Source of the DNA: an uncultured Rubrobacteraceae bacterium
GTDB lineage: Bacteria; Actinomycetota; Rubrobacteria; Rubrobacterales; Rubrobacteraceae
DNA: 6,195 nucleotides
NCBI GenBank assembly: GCA_902805985.1
Contig: CADCUW010000252.1
Location: 1-6,195, forward strand
Reading direction: 5' to 3'
The translations under genes were made by a program, and so were the position numbers. Below are positions 5,084 through 6,195 of the stretch, in pieces. Within the stretch, counting starts at the first letter, position 1; every line of letters begins with the position of its first letter. The notes beneath the pieces were generated by a model. It saw only the letters and a program-made list of their open reading frames with translations. It ran no database searches and was not told the DNA's origin.

Positions 5084-5353
5084 GTGGCGAAGAAGCACAA
5101 GGTCCATTTCAAGAAGAGCGGGCTCACCCTGGAGATCGCGGAGGACGAGTACATTCTCGAAGCCGCCGAGGAGGCCGGGCTCACGCTTCCCTACGACTGC
5201 CGCAGCGGAACGTGTACCACCTGCATCCAGAAGTGCCTGGAGGGTGAGATCGACCAGGACATGGCCTTCGCCATCGGCGACGAGGAGCTGGAGAAGGGCC
5301 TGCGCCTGATCTGCATCGGCAGCCCCCTCTCCGATATCGTGCTCGACGCCTGA
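5084..5353 (+). CDS. Plant-type [2Fe-2S] ferredoxin
   Basis: This 89-residue protein is the size of a stand-alone ferredoxin of the fer2 family, a soluble one-electron carrier. The four cluster ligands are C39, C44, C47 and C77, spaced C-x4-C-x2-C-x29-C as in plant-type ferredoxins. They lie in 'YDCRSGTCTTCIQKCLEG' (37-54) and 'RLICIGSP' (74-81). C51 is an extra cysteine four residues after the third ligand. The N terminus (MAKKHKVHFKKSG) is basic, and the rest is strongly acidic, as expected for docking to partner enzymes. The GTG start at 5084 is preceded by AGGAG with a 5-nt spacer. It lies 98 bp after the Usp/PCP_red gene on the same strand, with a hairpin between them. The position suggests that it feeds electrons to that protein, though it could also serve the downstream SDR or distant enzymes. 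Confidence 0.93.
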   Translation: MAKKHKVHFKKSGLTLEIAEDEYILEAAEEAGLTLPYDCRSGTCTTCIQKCLEGEIDQDMAFAIGDEELEKGLRLICIGSPLSDIVLDA

Positions 5354-5367
5354 CCCCGGTATCGGGG
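5354..5367 (+). terminator. Short hairpin directly after the ferredoxin stop codon
   Basis: CCCCG-GTAT-CGGGG gives a 5-bp GC stem with a 4-nt loop starting at the base after TGA. No T-run follows (CCTTCGC), so at best it is a weak or factor-assisted terminator, or a 3'-end stabiliser. Confidence 0.3.
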
Positions 5368-5380
5368 CCTTCGCGGTGGA

Positions 5381-5410
5381 TTGACTGCGGTCCCGCGTTG
5401 GTGTCATGCT
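5381..5410 (+). promoter_or_regulatory. Candidate promoter of the SDR gene
   Basis: TTGACT (5381-5386) is a five-of-six -35 match. CATGCT (5405-5410), 18 nt later, keeps the key second A and final T of the -10 box but matches only three of six positions. Transcription would start near 5417, about 30 nt before the ATG. This would make the SDR a separate transcription unit from the ferredoxin. Confidence 0.35.
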
Positions 5411-5446
5411 TGCGCGTCGATGGCACCGTACCGGAGGCGATAAGGC

Positions 5447-6195
5447 ATGAGTGAGGCAACCGCTGGTGGAAGTCGGACGCTGGAGGGCAGGGCGGCGCTC
5501 GTAACGGGGGCCAGCAGCGGCCTGGGGAGGGCCACGGCTATCTCCCTCGCCCGGGCCGGGGCAGACGTCGCGCTGGTGGCGAGGAGCGAGGAGGATCTGG
5601 CGGGCGCTGAGAGGGAGGTTTCGGAGACCGGGCGCCACGCCCTGGCCTTGCCCACGGATTTGGCCGCGGCCGACGCGGCGAGGGGGGCGGTCGAGAAGAC
5701 CGTCGAGGCCTTCGGTCGCATAGACGTGCTCATCAACGCCGCGGGCACCGACGCGCCCGGACCCGTCGAGGAGCTGGACGTGGAGGGTTGGGACCGGACG
5801 CTCTGCGTGAACCTGCGGGCGCCGTTTCTGCTCTCGAAGGCCGCTTTCCCGCACATGCGCGGGGCGGGGGGCGGCACGATCGTCAACGTCTCATCGGTCG
5901 CCGGTAAGAAGGGATGGGCGAACGCCTCGGCCTACTGCGCCTCCAAATTCGGCCTCACGGGGCTCACCGAGGCGCTGGCCGACGAGGGCAGGGAGCATGG
6001 CATCCGGGCGATCGTGCTCTACCCCGGCGCGATGGCGACCAACTGGGGCGCCTTCTCCCCAGAAGAACGCCAACAGGGCGAACCCGCCGAAGCCCCCGCG
6101 ACGCAGGTTCTTCGACCGGATCAGGTCGCCGACTTTATCTCGTGGTTCGCCACCTCCCCACCCGAGTTCGTGCTGACCGAGGGCATCGTGCTCCC
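5447..6195 (+). CDS. Short-chain dehydrogenase/reductase, classical SDR (3' end outside window)
   Basis: I translated this frame by hand; it is open for 249 codons to the window edge. It is a soluble NAD(P)(H)-dependent oxidoreductase with a Rossmann fold. The cofactor motif TGASSGLG spans residues 20-27 and NAAG spans 97-100. The catalytic set is complete: N122, S150, Y163 and K167 (YCASK). 'YPGAMAT' (192-198) is the usual segment after the active site. Arg46 after the second strand (VALVARSEED) favours NADP(H), an inference from position. Classical SDRs are about 250 residues, so only the last few codons should be missing. The ATG at 5447 has GGAGG (5433-5437) 9 nt upstream. The substrate is not identifiable; many family members act on 3-oxoacyl groups or other carbonyls. 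A separate promoter makes a functional link to the ferredoxin uncertain. Confidence 0.92.
   Translation, partial: MSEATAGGSRTLEGRAALVTGASSGLGRATAISLARAGADVALVARSEEDLAGAEREVSETGRHALALPTDLAAADAARGAVEKTVEAFGRIDVLINAAGTDAPGPVEELDVEGWDRTLCVNLRAPFLLSKAAFPHMRGAGGGTIVNVSSVAGKKGWANASAYCASKFGLTGLTEALADEGREHGIRAIVLYPGAMATNWGAFSPEERQQGEPAEAPATQVLRPDQVADFISWFATSPPEFVLTEGIVL

Noticed and set aside
5072..5854. Minus-strand open frame opposite the ferredoxin and SDR genes
   Set aside because: It covers two well-identified plus-strand genes and shows no domain of its own.
1..6195. Mobile elements, tRNA/rRNA genes, CRISPR arrays or attachment sites
   Set aside because: Looking through both strands I saw no transposase motifs, terminal inverted repeats, tRNA-like cloverleaf or repeat-spacer structure.

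Overview
The window is GC-rich throughout, including the third codon positions of its genes, and uses GTG as well as ATG starts. Together with the gene content (membrane HD-GYP-type protein, universal stress protein fused to PCP_red and rubredoxin-like modules, [2Fe-2S] ferredoxin, SDR), it suggests a non-phototrophic actinobacterium, most likely of the Rubrobacter type. The genus is an inference from general resemblance, not a demonstrated assignment.

Layout. The left 2.4 kb is on the minus strand. An MFS efflux-type permease (1212-2429) is followed by a 234-bp gap and then by a membrane-anchored HD-GYP-family protein with a degenerate active site (start 977 or 986, running off the left edge). 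The gap holds a candidate promoter and two tandem copies of a 42-bp unit. Each copy has a near-perfect Shine-Dalgarno sequence and a six-codon ORF, and both ORFs encode the same peptide, Met-Ala-Arg-Lys-Ser-Trp, with different Ser, start and stop codons. The two micro-ORFs and the downstream gene are in one reading frame.

The right 3.75 kb is on the plus strand. A divergent intergenic region (2430-2642) carries candidate promoters for both directions and a small palindrome at the MFS promoter. The 780-residue protein at 2643-4985 is a mosaic: two Usp domains, three PCP_red-like modules (the small domain found at the C terminus of the protochlorophyllide reductase B subunit), two rubredoxin/rubrerythrin-type Cys4 knuckles, a pair of CPxxH motifs and an Asn-Gly-rich linker. 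A 98-bp spacer with a strong hairpin and competing pairings separates it from a small plant-type [2Fe-2S] ferredoxin (5084-5353). A short-chain dehydrogenase/reductase with its own candidate promoter follows and runs off the right edge.

The simplest reading of the right half is a stress-linked redox unit: the ferredoxin may pass electrons to the Cys4 knuckles of the Usp/PCP_red protein, with ATP or nucleotide sensing by the Usp domains. The domain calls rest on visible motifs; the electron-transfer link is inference. The two strongest leads are the MARKSW micro-ORF pair and the Usp-PCP_red-rubredoxin fusion with its ferredoxin.
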